Shown in pieces: positions 1-7,430 of a DNA stretch of 18,693 bases. The notes under the pieces were generated by a model. That model worked only from the letters and a program-made list of their open reading frames with translations. It ran no database searches and was not told the origin of the DNA. The stretch spans positions 1 to 18,693 of the forward strand of contig CAZMBH010000018.1 in NCBI GenBank assembly GCA_964564535.1, read 5' to 3'. Numbering within the stretch: the stretch's first letter is position 1; every line of letters begins with the position of its first letter. The position numbers were made by a program, and so were the translations under genes. This stretch comes from GWC2-37-13 sp964564535 (GTDB lineage Bacteria; Patescibacteriota; Microgenomatia; UBA1406; GWC2-37-13).

Positions 1-218
1 ATCCCAGAGAAGTGTTTACCCGAGCAGTTGGTGAAAGATCAGCCCAGATCATTATTGCCCACAATCATCCGTCAGGTGAAGCAAATCCTTCGGAAGATGA
101 TATTAACCTAACCAAAAGACTGGTTAAGGCTGGTGACTTACTGGGTATAGAACTGATTGACCATATTATTGTAGCCAACAGTTCATTTATTAGTCTCAAG
201 GCTAAGCTCTTGATTTAA
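1..218 (+). CDS. radC: RadC-family JAB/MPN protein, C-terminal part (5' end outside window)
   Basis: This is the last ~72 codons of a RadC-family (JAB1/MPN, PF04002) protein. The frame is open from base 3 and reads PREVFTRAVGERSA before the metal-binding signature AHNHPSG followed by NPSEDD, which matches the H-x-H...S..D pattern of JAMM-type metal sites. A GTG at 12 is an internal Val codon, not a start. The family is widespread, is often found near mobile or competence genes, and has no firmly established reaction; the old DNA-repair role is disputed. The stop is at 216-218 and a small + strand gene follows 25 bases later. I am sure of the family and cannot see the N-terminal helix-hairpin-helix part. 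Confidence 0.93.
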   Translation, partial: PREVFTRAVGERSAQIIIAHNHPSGEANPSEDDINLTKRLVKAGDLLGIELIDHIIVANSSFISLKAKLLI

Positions 219-243
219 TTATTAAAAATTTAATTTTAATCTT

Positions 244-432
244 ATGAGTAACTATCAATTATCGCGTTATTACCAGTTAAGAAACATCGTTATGCCATAT
301 TTCTGGGGAACGTCAGAAGTTCGGCCGACTGATAAACAATTATCTGAATATGTTGAGTTGTTCAATCTCTTTGTCTGGAATGTCAAAGATCCAAACCAGC
401 CGGAAAGGAGGCAGAATGGATACGCTGATTGA
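244..432 (+). CDS. Small hypothetical protein, 62 aa
   Basis: I do not recognise this protein. It is hydrophilic and Tyr/Asn/Gln-rich, with a Tyr-rich start (SNYQLSRYYQLRN) and no membrane segment or cysteine. The ATG has no Shine-Dalgarno site; it is preceded by an AT-only stretch containing ATTAAAAATTTAAT (221-234), the same 14-mer found before the 1844 gene. Its last 17 bases overlap the start of the next small gene, whose strong ribosome site lies inside this frame. That arrangement suggests translational coupling and supports reality, but a 62-codon frame could still be fortuitous. Confidence 0.5.
   Translation: MSNYQLSRYYQLRNIVMPYFWGTSEVRPTDKQLSEYVELFNLFVWNVKDPNQPERRQNGYAD
404..411 (+). 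promoter_or_regulatory. Strong Shine-Dalgarno site AAAGGAGG
   Basis: This near-perfect anti-SD match lies 4 bases upstream of the ATG at 416 and inside the end of the preceding frame. It decides the start of the 34-aa gene and stands out because most starts in the window carry no such site. Confidence 0.7.
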
Positions 433-520
433 ATACATCCTTATGCTACTTGGCTGTCTTTGGCATATTGGAGCGTTGGTCGCTGTTATCAGTTTTATTG
501 AAAGGAGATTGAGAAAGTAA
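416..520 (+). CDS. Short single-pass membrane protein, 34 aa
   Basis: This short frame starts MDTLIEYILMLLGCLWHI, continues hydrophobic to about residue 28 and ends in a basic tail (ERRLRK), as expected for one membrane helix with a cytoplasmic positive end. The best Shine-Dalgarno match I noticed in the window, AAAGGAGG at 404-411, stands 4 bases before its ATG, while most other genes here lack one. It overlaps the preceding frame by 17 bases and ends 14 bases before a rho-independent terminator. Ribosome site, composition and terminator together make it a credible gene despite its size. The function is unknown. Confidence 0.6.
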   Translation: MDTLIEYILMLLGCLWHIGALVAVISFIERRLRK

Positions 521-534
521 GTTTTATTTTATAG

Positions 535-575
535 CCGTCGGCGTAGAGAGCAATCTTTATACCGGCGGTTTTTTT
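535..575 (+). terminator. Rho-independent terminator with a long loop
   Basis: CCGTCGG (535-541) pairs with CCGGCGG (562-568), seven base pairs including one G-U, across a 20-nt loop, followed by seven Ts (569-575). It closes the + strand transcript from radC and the two small genes. On the other strand the hairpin has no T run, so it is not expected to stop the XRE gene. Confidence 0.7.
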
Positions 576-596
576 GTGGTCCTTTAATTTATTTTT

Positions 597-821
597 TCAA
601 AACGGAATAATTTCGGAAGATTTAGTACCTAATGCTCTAATTACTCCATAAAGTTTTTCAATTGAAGGATTCACTATTCCTCTTTCAATTTTGCCATAAT
701 AACTTGGATTCAATCCTGCGTCAACAGCCACCTCCACTTGTTTTAATTTTTTCATCTTTCTTATTTTCTTTATCCTTTTTCCGATAGTTCTTCTGATCTT
801 GGAAGTAAAATAGTATGTCAT
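597..821 (-). CDS. XRE-family HTH transcriptional regulator, 74 aa
   Basis: This small Cro/C1-type DNA-binding protein is almost entirely one helix-turn-helix domain (HTH_3, about residues 13-68). The visible pattern is IGKRIKKIRKMKKLKQVEVA, then the recognition helix around NPSYYGKIERG and the typical close NPSIEKLYGVIRALG. The N-terminal stretch is basic. It is transcribed divergently from the 955 gene pair, so autoregulation and control of that pair are reasonable inferences. GAGGA at 835-839 lies about 13 bases before the ATG, which is rather far. Similar stand-alone XRE proteins occur as antitoxins or phage repressors; no toxin partner is visible next to it. Confidence 0.85.
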   Translation of the reverse strand: MTYYFTSKIRRTIGKRIKKIRKMKKLKQVEVAVDAGLNPSYYGKIERGIVNPSIEKLYGVIRALGTKSSEIIPF

Positions 822-893
822 ACAGCAACTATTTTCCTCGAATCCCTTTTATAATATCGTCTTTATATATTCTTTTTAGCCACAAATATACGC

Positions 894-922
894 TTGAAAT
901 CTTTATTAAGAAACATTAAGAT
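894..922 (+). promoter_or_regulatory. Sigma70-type promoter for the 955-2077 gene pair
   Basis: TTGAAA (894-899), a 17-base spacer and TAAGAT (917-922) form a good -35/-10 pair in the divergent spacer between the XRE gene and the 955 gene. The expected transcript start near 929 leaves a ~26-nt leader without a Shine-Dalgarno site. The XRE protein could act here. Confidence 0.5.
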
Positions 923-954
923 GAAGTTATTAGCAGTTTTTGTTTAATAAATTT

Positions 955-1821
955 ATGGCAGAAGCATCAACAGCCCCAATATCAGTGACTCCGGAGGCAA
1001 GAGCAGTCAGAGCCGGAGGAGCAATTGGAGGAGTTCCAGAATTAGCAAAGTTAAAATTAAGTGAATGGTTTAATACAGCTAAGACCGAAGTCGCTAAAAG
1101 AATCGGTTTAACAAAAGCAGAAGCGAAAATTAAGGGAAACGAGCAGGCAGATCCAAAAATTGGAGAATTGGGAGTCAAGGTAATAAAAGGAGTAGGAGAT
1201 TTAGTAGAAAAAAGAGGAGAATATCTTGAAAAAAGTGCATATAGTAGATCAGCCAGAGCTACGGATCATGAAAAAAAATTAGAAGCTTTAAGAGAAAAAC
1301 CTGTTGAGACGGCAAAAAGAGCAGCGGAATATGATATTGCCAATACCACTTTACAAATGCTTGATCTTCCAGGTAGAGTTGGTCCAGGAAGATTATCAAG
1401 AATTGAACAAGCTAGAGAATTAGCTCAAAGAGTAATTGATACGGGTAGTGAAAAGTGGCATGGGTTTTGGGCTGAGAGAGATAATCGGGTCGCCGAACGT
1501 GATTTGGATACGGCAGTTAAATATGGAGAGGGTGCCAAAGCCACTCATGACTTTGCCGATAAATTTGAGGCGATTATAGGTAATAAAGATGGATTATCTA
1601 AATTGAGAGAATCAAAGACAACAATTCAAAGTGAAGTCGATCAAACAGCGGCAGTAAAAGAAAAATTAGCCGGTCAATTTGGTGAGGTACTTACAGTAGG
1701 AGCAGATATTGGCAAGGGCGGAGCTGAGCAAATTAAACAACAGGATGTTGTTGAGATTAAAAAACAAGAGCAAATTCTTAAGGATGTTCAGCACGGCGTT
1801 ACCGCAGCTGGGACTAAATAA
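955..1821 (+). CDS. Ala/Glu/Lys-rich helical protein of unknown function, 288 aa
   Basis: I do not recognise this family. The protein is soluble, charged and rich in Ala, Glu, Lys and Gly, with long stretches likely to be alpha-helical or coiled (residues ~25-120 and ~200-275). It has no signal peptide, membrane helix or cysteine. A Gly/Ala-rich segment (AVRAGGAIGGVPELA) precedes the first helical block. An in-frame TTG lies at 940, but ATG at 955 is the better start because it follows the AT-rich run seen before other genes here and sits ~26 nt after the likely transcript start. The coding strand is purine-rich. It forms a pair with the 77-aa helical gene 22 bases downstream. A structural or scaffold role would be a guess. 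Confidence 0.75.
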   Translation: MAEASTAPISVTPEARAVRAGGAIGGVPELAKLKLSEWFNTAKTEVAKRIGLTKAEAKIKGNEQADPKIGELGVKVIKGVGDLVEKRGEYLEKSAYSRSARATDHEKKLEALREKPVETAKRAAEYDIANTTLQMLDLPGRVGPGRLSRIEQARELAQRVIDTGSEKWHGFWAERDNRVAERDLDTAVKYGEGAKATHDFADKFEAIIGNKDGLSKLRESKTTIQSEVDQTAAVKEKLAGQFGEVLTVGADIGKGGAEQIKQQDVVEIKKQEQILKDVQHGVTAAGTK

Positions 1822-1843
1822 ATTAAAAATTTAATATAAATAT

Positions 1844-2077
1844 ATGAATTTAACTGACACATTAAAAAATATAGCTAGTGTTGTTGAGAATGATTCAAAT
1901 TTAACCGAGGAATTGAGAGAAGACATTACTAATCTAATAGCCGAGGTTAATGCTGATCCGACTCCAGCCAATTTGAGAGTACTGAGCACAGTGTTGGAAA
2001 AATTGAAAGATTCTACTAAATATTTAAGTGCTTTGAAAACATTTAGTAGTCTTGAGTCAACAAACCTTTCCGCGTAA
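1844..2077 (+). CDS. Small helical protein of unknown function, 77 aa
   Basis: This short acidic protein is predicted all-helical: a first amphipathic block (MNLTDTLKNIASVVEN), a second (LREDITNLIAEVNAD), a Pro break (PTPANL) and a third (RVLSTVLEKLKDSTKYLSAL). It has no membrane segment or cysteine. It follows the Ala-rich gene by 22 bases and is probably cotranscribed, so the two products may work together. Its start is preceded by the 14-mer ATTAAAAATTTAAT, also found before the 244 gene, with TAATAT 6 nt before the ATG. No family is recognised. Confidence 0.7.
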   Translation: MNLTDTLKNIASVVENDSNLTEELREDITNLIAEVNADPTPANLRVLSTVLEKLKDSTKYLSALKTFSSLESTNLSA

Positions 2078-2180
2078 TATCTTTAGTCCACTTTATTTTT
2101 GTTTTTTATATAAAGACGGTATTCTTTGATCGTTAGAAAAAGCCAGTTTAGTGGTCAAAATTTGGTATATAATACTTCTT

Positions 2181-2225
2181 AGCGGACTGTTGATAAAAAG
2201 TTCTAATTTTGTTAACCAGCCCGCT
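2181..2225. terminator. Hairpin between convergent operons, overlapping the galE stop codon
   Basis: AGCGGACTG (2181-2189) pairs with CAGCCCGCT (2217-2225), nine pairs with one mismatch-free G-T on the - strand reading, across a 27-base loop. Read on the + strand it is followed by CATTTTT, a weak T run, so it may end the 955-2077 transcript. Read on the - strand it starts at the galE stop and lacks a T run. The last base pair involves the first base of the galE stop triplet on the + strand. Confidence 0.4.
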
Positions 2226-3229
2226 CATTTTTCCCACCCATTCGGATGGTTTTTATACCAGATCATCAGTGATTTAACTGAATCTTCGATTGTTTTTGTC
2301 GGTTTCCAGCCTAATAACTTTTGCGCTTTACTGATATCGGCAATTTTTTTTGCATCATCGCCCTGCCTTGTATTGGCTTTTTCTATTGGAATTTCAACTC
2401 CGGTTAATTTTTTAACCTGGCTGACCACTTCCAAAACCGAACTGCCTGTTCCGGTTCCCAGATTAATTATTTCGCTTTTTTTGCTTGATAAAAGATATTC
2501 AAGTGCCTTTAAATGGGCTACATTTAAATCAACGACGTCAATATAATCCCTTATAGGGGTTTTATCCGGCGTATCAACTTCGGGGCAGGTCAAATAAAAT
2601 TTTTCAATACCCAAAGCACCGCGGACTGCGTTTTGAACTAATAAGGTCGAGGGCTTTTTCGAATCACCGATCGATCCATCCTCGGTCGCTCCACAGACAT
2701 TAAAGTACCGAAGGATCATATAGTTAAAACCTTTTAATTTGCCGTACCAATGGATGACCTCTTCGGCCATTTTTTTGGAAGCCCCATAAGGAGTGGTAGG
2801 GTTAAGAGGGTGCTTTTCATCGATCGGATAATATTTTGCCTCGCCATATGTAGCGCAGGTTGAGGAAAAAATAATATTTTTGATATTAAATTTATCCATA
2901 GCTGATAAGAGATTTGAGGTGACGGCAACATTATTTAAGAAATATTTTCCAGGATCGCGGACCGATTCGTCAACTAAACACGATGCCGCGTAGTGAATAA
3001 CCGCGTCAAACGGTGCCTCGCTTTGAAAGATAGGGGAAAGGTCATTTTTTAAATCAACTTCGTGATAATTAAATTTTCCTGAGTACTTATTCTTCAACAA
3101 TTCCAAAGGTTCTTTATAGCCCGTTTGAAAATTATCCACGCCAACTACCTGATATCCGGATTTTAGAAATAAATCAGCAGCAACGGAACCAATGTAACCG
3201 CCAGCACCAGTGATTAAGATCTTAGCCAT
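2225..3229 (-). CDS. galE: UDP-glucose 4-epimerase
   Basis: This extended short-chain dehydrogenase interconverts UDP-glucose and UDP-galactose in the cytoplasm, supplying UDP-galactose for glycans. At 334 aa it is close to the usual ~330-340. The N-terminal Rossmann motif GAGGYIG (G8, G11, G14) binds NAD. D32 in VVGVDNF fits adenosine-ribose binding. The catalytic triad is visible as S123/T124 in FSSTCATYGE and Y148-x-x-x-K152 in TTPYGASKKM. The C-terminal half carries RYFNVCGA, typical of GalE. It follows the EamA gene by 23 bases but has its own TATAAT box 6 nt before the ATG. It fits the glycosyltransferase and DUF2079 genes upstream; related UDP-sugar epimerases with other C4/C5 specificity cannot be excluded. 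Confidence 0.95.
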   Translation of the reverse strand: MAKILITGAGGYIGSVAADLFLKSGYQVVGVDNFQTGYKEPLELLKNKYSGKFNYHEVDLKNDLSPIFQSEAPFDAVIHYAASCLVDESVRDPGKYFLNNVAVTSNLLSAMDKFNIKNIIFSSTCATYGEAKYYPIDEKHPLNPTTPYGASKKMAEEVIHWYGKLKGFNYMILRYFNVCGATEDGSIGDSKKPSTLLVQNAVRGALGIEKFYLTCPEVDTPDKTPIRDYIDVVDLNVAHLKALEYLLSSKKSEIINLGTGTGSSVLEVVSQVKKLTGVEIPIEKANTRQGDDAKKIADISKAQKLLGWKPTKTIEDSVKSLMIWYKNHPNGWEK

Positions 3230-3235
3230 GTTTTT

Positions 3236-3241
3236 ATTATA
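3236..3241 (-). promoter_or_regulatory. -10 box (TATAAT), likely leaderless galE promoter
   Basis: On the - strand, TATAAT ends 6 nt before the galE ATG, giving TATAATAAAAACATG. Transcription would begin at or next to the start codon. The ung promoter has almost the same string, TATAATAAAAACTATG. No convincing -35 is seen. Confidence 0.55.
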
Positions 3242-3252
3242 ACTTTTAATTT

Positions 3253-4158
3253 TTAATTTTTCACTTTTAACTTATGAAACGGGTGCCAGTGAATTCTTTT
3301 TTCTGCAAAATAAATTCCTCCAAAAATTAAAAGACCGCCAAAAATATAAAATATATTTGGGTATTCATGAAGCAGAGGAGCAGCAATAATTATAGCCGCA
3401 ATCGGATCAATATATGTAAATACTCCAACTTCCTGAGCCGAAAGACGGGAGATTCCATAATAAAACAAGAAATAAGCAATGGCTGAAGAAAAAAATACCC
3501 CAAAAACTATTCCTGTCCATCCAGCTGTATTAAGTAAGGAAATATTCCAATTGGAAAATTCTTTCGGAATAAACGGCATAAAGGTCAAACTGCCAAATAA
3601 AAAAGTAATAGCGGCGACCTGCATCGGATTTACCTTTTTTAAAACGTCCCGCCCAAAAATAGTTTGGAAAACACTACCAAAGGTTGCAATTAAAATAAAC
3701 AGGTTTCCCTCAATGGCACCAAGAACGAATTTTTTCCCATCAACTATCATGGGAGATAAGATAATAAATAAAACTCCGGCCAAAGCAATCAGCATTCCGG
3801 CTAGAACCCTTAATTTAGGTTTTTCTTTAAGTAATATTATTGATAACAAGTAAACAAATACCGGGCCGGAGGAAGCGATTATTGGAGCGTTTATGCTTTC
3901 AGTTTTCTCTATCCCCAAAAAGAAAAAGGAGATGTTGATTGTTATTCCAAAAAAACCGACTAAAATAATTTCCAGCCATTGTCTTACCGTTAATTTTTGC
4001 CATTTATTCAATGCCAGGGGTAAAAATATTAGACCCGAAAAAAAGAAACGGATAAAAGCTAAAGTAAATGGGGGAATATTGGTTAAAGCAAATTTAAAAA
4101 TTGGTGAAGCCATACCCCAAATTATATTGGCAATGATGAGAGCGAGGATAGGATTCAT
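3253..4158 (-). CDS. EamA/DMT-family transporter, 301 aa
   Basis: This integral membrane protein of the drug/metabolite transporter superfamily has two EamA repeats (~residues 1-137 and ~150-287), each with five hydrophobic helices, about ten in all. Family signatures include the N-terminal IANIIWGMASPIFKFAL, the end of repeat one (LLKEKPKLRVLAGMLIALAG) and the end of repeat two (APLLHEYPNIFYIFGGLLI). The C-terminus is short and basic. The substrate cannot be read from sequence. Its start overlaps the stop of the glycosyltransferase gene by 4 bases (4155-4158), so the two are translationally coupled. In that context export of a sugar or lipid-linked intermediate is possible, but this is inference. 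Confidence 0.9.
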   Translation of the reverse strand: MNPILALIIANIIWGMASPIFKFALTNIPPFTLAFIRFFFSGLIFLPLALNKWQKLTVRQWLEIILVGFFGITINISFFFLGIEKTESINAPIIASSGPVFVYLLSIILLKEKPKLRVLAGMLIALAGVLFIILSPMIVDGKKFVLGAIEGNLFILIATFGSVFQTIFGRDVLKKVNPMQVAAITFLFGSLTFMPFIPKEFSNWNISLLNTAGWTGIVFGVFFSSAIAYFLFYYGISRLSAQEVGVFTYIDPIAAIIIAAPLLHEYPNIFYIFGGLLIFGGIYFAEKRIHWHPFHKLKVKN

Positions 4159-5036
4159 TTTCTCTTATTCTGGTAAACTATCAATTCTCCAATTATTCCC
4201 GTCATGATAACCTGTATTCCTATGATAATTAAAAGTATTCCTAACCAAAGTAGCGGCCGAGTCATCAGCAATACTCCGAAAAATAATCTTTCTATCGTTA
4301 AATATAAAGAAATTAAAAAACCAATAAAAAATGTAACCCCTCCTATCATCCCAAAAAAGTGAAGGGGTTTTTCTGAAAATTTAAATAAAAAATATGCAGT
4401 GAGAGTATCAAGCAGACCGGTAAATAATTTTCCCGGTCCAAACTTTGATCTGCCAAACATCCGCTTATTGTTTTTTACATTTATTTCTGTCACCTTATAT
4501 CCATTATAGAACACTGCCAGTGGAAAAAAACGGAAATTATTGCCGTAAAAAATAAAATCCTTTAATACTTTACGGTTAAAAACTTTATAACCGCAGTTGA
4601 TATCAGTATAGGGCGAGCTCAAAAAAGTTTTTAAAAACCAGGCAACAATTTTTGAATAAAACTTCACTATCAAATTATCGTTTCGTTTTTCTCTTATACC
4701 GTTTACAAGGTCATTTCCTTCTTGAATTTTCTCAAGAAACCCCGGTAAGTCGTATGGATCATCCTGTAAATCCCCATCCATAAAAACGATTGTCTCTCCG
4801 GATGAATTTTCAATCCCTGTTTTCAGTGCTTCTCCTTTTCCTAAGCGTTTTTTATGATTAAATAATTTTACATTATTTAAATTACGGATAACGGATTGCG
4901 GATTGTCTGTCGAACCGTCGTTAACTAAAATGATTTCAAACTCCTTTTTCAATTTTTCAAATTGATTATTTAAATGTCCGACTAAGACGGGTATTGACTC
5001 GGCTTCGTTATAGAAAGGGATTATTATTGAAATCAT
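4155..5036 (-). CDS. GT2-family glycosyltransferase, DPM1/ArnC-like, with C-terminal membrane helices
   Basis: This enzyme probably transfers a sugar from a nucleotide sugar to polyprenyl phosphate on the inner membrane face. It begins with the GT-A fold of family 2: MISIIIPFYNEAESIPVL, then LVNDGSTD (D40) and the metal-binding D87-x-D89 in FMDGDLQDDP. The motif DINCGYKVFNRKVL (about residue 145) is typical of dolichol-phosphate mannosyltransferase-like enzymes. Two hydrophobic stretches near residues 227-250 and 258-285 anchor the C-terminus, as in the DPM/ArnC group. It overlaps the DUF2079 gene upstream and the EamA gene downstream, each by 4 bases. The sugar donor is unknown. Confidence 0.92.
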   Translation of the reverse strand: MISIIIPFYNEAESIPVLVGHLNNQFEKLKKEFEIILVNDGSTDNPQSVIRNLNNVKLFNHKKRLGKGEALKTGIENSSGETIVFMDGDLQDDPYDLPGFLEKIQEGNDLVNGIREKRNDNLIVKFYSKIVAWFLKTFLSSPYTDINCGYKVFNRKVLKDFIFYGNNFRFFPLAVFYNGYKVTEINVKNNKRMFGRSKFGPGKLFTGLLDTLTAYFLFKFSEKPLHFFGMIGGVTFFIGFLISLYLTIERLFFGVLLMTRPLLWLGILLIIIGIQVIMTGIIGELIVYQNKRK

Positions 5037-6469
5037 ATTTTTTTATAAACTTCGATGCTACCTTCACCCTGCTCATCGGTAAAAATCATTTGAAAATTGC
5101 TATCATCAAGCAAATTAAAATAAAATTTTACAGGAAGACCTTCTTTGGAAAGATCTCCAATTTCCGATCTGTTAATGATAATATATTCGGCTAAACTATA
5201 TTTATCAATTTCATTTTTAATAACATCTTCTTTCTTTTGTCCCATTGAAGCGTAAGCGCTGTCATATAAAAAATTATAGTAATACTTTCTATTAGTAAAA
5301 AAGGGGGCCAACTTTGGAGTTGTAGAAACCTTAATGTTTTCGTCTTTAAGTTTATTTATCCAATATTCAATTGACTTACTTTTGATTTTGTCCACTTCCA
5401 AATAACGGACAGGGTTCTTGACGAAATAGGGGACCGGGTTATACAAATAAATAGAATAGACATTAGCTAATATAAAAATTAGAAAAACAATTCCTCTAAT
5501 AACCTTATTTTTTATTATTCTGTTAAAATTTTTATAACCTAAAATCAGCGAGTAAAATAAAAAGGCTGCTATTATCGAATTATAATGAAAGAAAATAGAA
5601 CGCTGATTTGAATTAATACTTATGATATTGATTGCCCATTCAGGTAGAGTAATTAGCAGAGTCAGAGGTGAAAACAGTGCGTAAAATAGAGGGTTTATCA
5701 GTAACATTGTATAGATAATTCCATCTTTCATAATGTCCGGCAAGCGTTTATTGATATTACTAAAATATCCTGAAGCAAAATGCTCGTTCCCTCTAAAGTA
5801 GGGGATAATGAAATATACGGTTGTAAAGAAAAAGACCAGTCCCAAAACAGCCGTTATAATTCCTATCTTTTTTTCCTTCTTTACAAAATATAAATAAATT
5901 CCCAAAAAAAGAACCACTAAACCAATGTGTTCTTTTGTCAGCAAACATAGGAAAATAAAAACAAAGTACCAAAAGTCTTTTTTGATCAAATTAAAATACA
6001 ATGCAAAAAGGAAAAAAGTGGTTGCCAATGTCACGCTATGAAAATCAAAAAGAACAGCTCTTTGGATTGAAAAATACAAAAGATAAGTCAGAGAAAAAAT
6101 AAGACTAATCGAATTTTTTTTTAAAATTTTTTGAGAAATCAAATAAACTGCTAAAGCGCCTAAGCCTAAAATAATTGCCTGCCCGATTAATAAAACTTCC
6201 GGCCCTTCATATAATTTATAAAACGGTGCAAATGCCGCCAAGATCGGATCAAAATGAATCGCCAATCGGGAAACATTTTTTTTCAAATCCTGATTAGTCA
6301 TTTCAAGAAACCTTCCTTGTGAAGTATTGTAAACAACCTGATTCATTATTCCCAAATCATAGTAATAAGAGTGAAGAGTACGGTAACGTTTAATACTAAG
6401 AAAAGAAAATAAAAAGATAAAAGTAAGAATAGCTAATCCTAATATTATTTTGTAAATATAGTTTTTCAT
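5033..6469 (-). CDS. DUF2079 multi-pass membrane protein, 478 aa
   Basis: This is a polytopic membrane protein with roughly ten or more hydrophobic helices in its first ~350 residues and a soluble, probably external C-terminal ~130 residues. The family signature is the region YYDLGIMNQVVYNTSQGRF with a downstream HFDPILAAFAPFYKLYEGPE. DUF2079 proteins are distantly related in layout to GT-C glycosyltransferases that use polyprenyl-linked sugars; their activity is not established. Direct coupling to a DPM-like glycosyltransferase supports a lipid-linked sugar role. The start overlaps the recombinase stop by 4 bases (ATGA at 6466-6469) and the stop overlaps the next gene by 4 bases. Confidence 0.88.
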   Translation of the reverse strand: MKNYIYKIILGLAILTFIFLFSFLSIKRYRTLHSYYYDLGIMNQVVYNTSQGRFLEMTNQDLKKNVSRLAIHFDPILAAFAPFYKLYEGPEVLLIGQAIILGLGALAVYLISQKILKKNSISLIFSLTYLLYFSIQRAVLFDFHSVTLATTFFLFALYFNLIKKDFWYFVFIFLCLLTKEHIGLVVLFLGIYLYFVKKEKKIGIITAVLGLVFFFTTVYFIIPYFRGNEHFASGYFSNINKRLPDIMKDGIIYTMLLINPLFYALFSPLTLLITLPEWAINIISINSNQRSIFFHYNSIIAAFLFYSLILGYKNFNRIIKNKVIRGIVFLIFILANVYSIYLYNPVPYFVKNPVRYLEVDKIKSKSIEYWINKLKDENIKVSTTPKLAPFFTNRKYYYNFLYDSAYASMGQKKEDVIKNEIDKYSLAEYIIINRSEIGDLSKEGLPVKFYFNLLDDSNFQMIFTDEQGEGSIEVYKKI

Positions 6470-7404
6470 TTATTTCCCGAATGAAATTTTTCATGAATTT
6501 GCCTCAATCCAAAGTTTGTGACGTGGGTATAGATCTGGGTTGTGGCGATATTTTTATGACCAAGCATTTCCTGGACCGACCTTAGATCCGCTCCATGAGA
6601 CAATAAATCCGTTGCATATGAGTGGCGCAGTATATGAGGACCAATTCTGATGGTGATTCCTGCCTTCTTCCGATACTTATCGATCATCCTTTCAATTGAG
6701 CGGACAGAAAGCCTTAACTTCTCATCCGTCAATTCATCTTTGCTTTTAGGACCCGAGTAGCGGATAAACAATGCCCGGTACGGATCGGATCTTTTAGTTA
6801 GGTATAGGTTTAACCAAGTCTTTGCGTGTTTAGACAAAAATACGACGCGGGCTTTCCTACCCTTCCCAATTACACTGAATTCTCCTGACTGAATATTAAT
6901 GTCTTCACGGTTCAAACCGACTAGTTCTGAAACCCGGAGACCCGTTGAAAAAAGAACCTCTAAAATCGTTCTGTCTCTAAGCCCAATCTCATCTTTTGTG
7001 TCAATAATTTCAAATAATAATTTAAGTTTTTCTGGAGATAAAACCTTTATCATCCTGTCACCGTTTTTTCCGAGTTCGACCATATCAGGAGAGAGCGAAG
7101 TGACGCGCTGGCGGACTAGGTAGCGGAGGAAGCTCCTGAGTGCTACCAGGAAGTAAATTTGTGTTTGGCGCTTCAGGACACCCTTAAATGGATTTTTATA
7201 TTCGTGGCTTAAATATAGCCGGAAGCTTCTGACAATGTTATCGTCGATTTTTTCTACCGGAAAATCTTCTATTTTTTGGCTCAAAAACAACCATTTCTGA
7301 AAGAAATTTAAGTAATACCCGTACATCTTAATCGTCTTTAAAGAAAGTTGTTTTTCCAATTCACAGTACTCTAAGAACCGTAAAATCTTTTCCTTAATTC
7401 CCAT
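6466..7404 (-). CDS. Tyrosine recombinase, XerC/XerD-like
   Basis: This 312-aa site-specific recombinase has the usual length for Xer proteins. The N-terminal SAM-like core-binding domain (~1-105) contains SLKTIKMYGYYLNFFQKWL. The catalytic domain has R157 in LFSTGLRVSELVGL, K181 in VIGKGRKARVVFL, H257-x-x-R260 in GPHILRHSYATDLL, H283 in EMLGHKNI and nucleophile Y292 in TTQIYTHV. The complete set argues for an active enzyme. No arm-binding domain or attachment site is visible, so chromosome-dimer resolution is likelier than a prophage role. It is the first gene of a tightly overlapping membrane/glycan operon, an unexpected place. TAATAT lies 6 nt before the ATG. Confidence 0.93.
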   Translation of the reverse strand: MGIKEKILRFLEYCELEKQLSLKTIKMYGYYLNFFQKWLFLSQKIEDFPVEKIDDNIVRSFRLYLSHEYKNPFKGVLKRQTQIYFLVALRSFLRYLVRQRVTSLSPDMVELGKNGDRMIKVLSPEKLKLLFEIIDTKDEIGLRDRTILEVLFSTGLRVSELVGLNREDINIQSGEFSVIGKGRKARVVFLSKHAKTWLNLYLTKRSDPYRALFIRYSGPKSKDELTDEKLRLSVRSIERMIDKYRKKAGITIRIGPHILRHSYATDLLSHGADLRSVQEMLGHKNIATTQIYTHVTNFGLRQIHEKFHSGNK

Positions 7405-7430
7405 GAACTAATATTAAACGACATTGATAG

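Noticed and set aside
921..947. Eight-codon frame MKLLAVFV as a leader peptide for the 955 gene
   Set aside because: No ribosome site, no run of regulatory codons and no attenuator hairpin follow it.
930..1178. 82-aa - strand frame opposite the Ala-rich gene
   Set aside because: Antisense to a longer + strand frame with its own promoter; its start and composition look fortuitous.
2151..2546. 131-aa + strand frame opposite galE
   Set aside because: Antisense shadow of galE with no ribosome site and no family resemblance.
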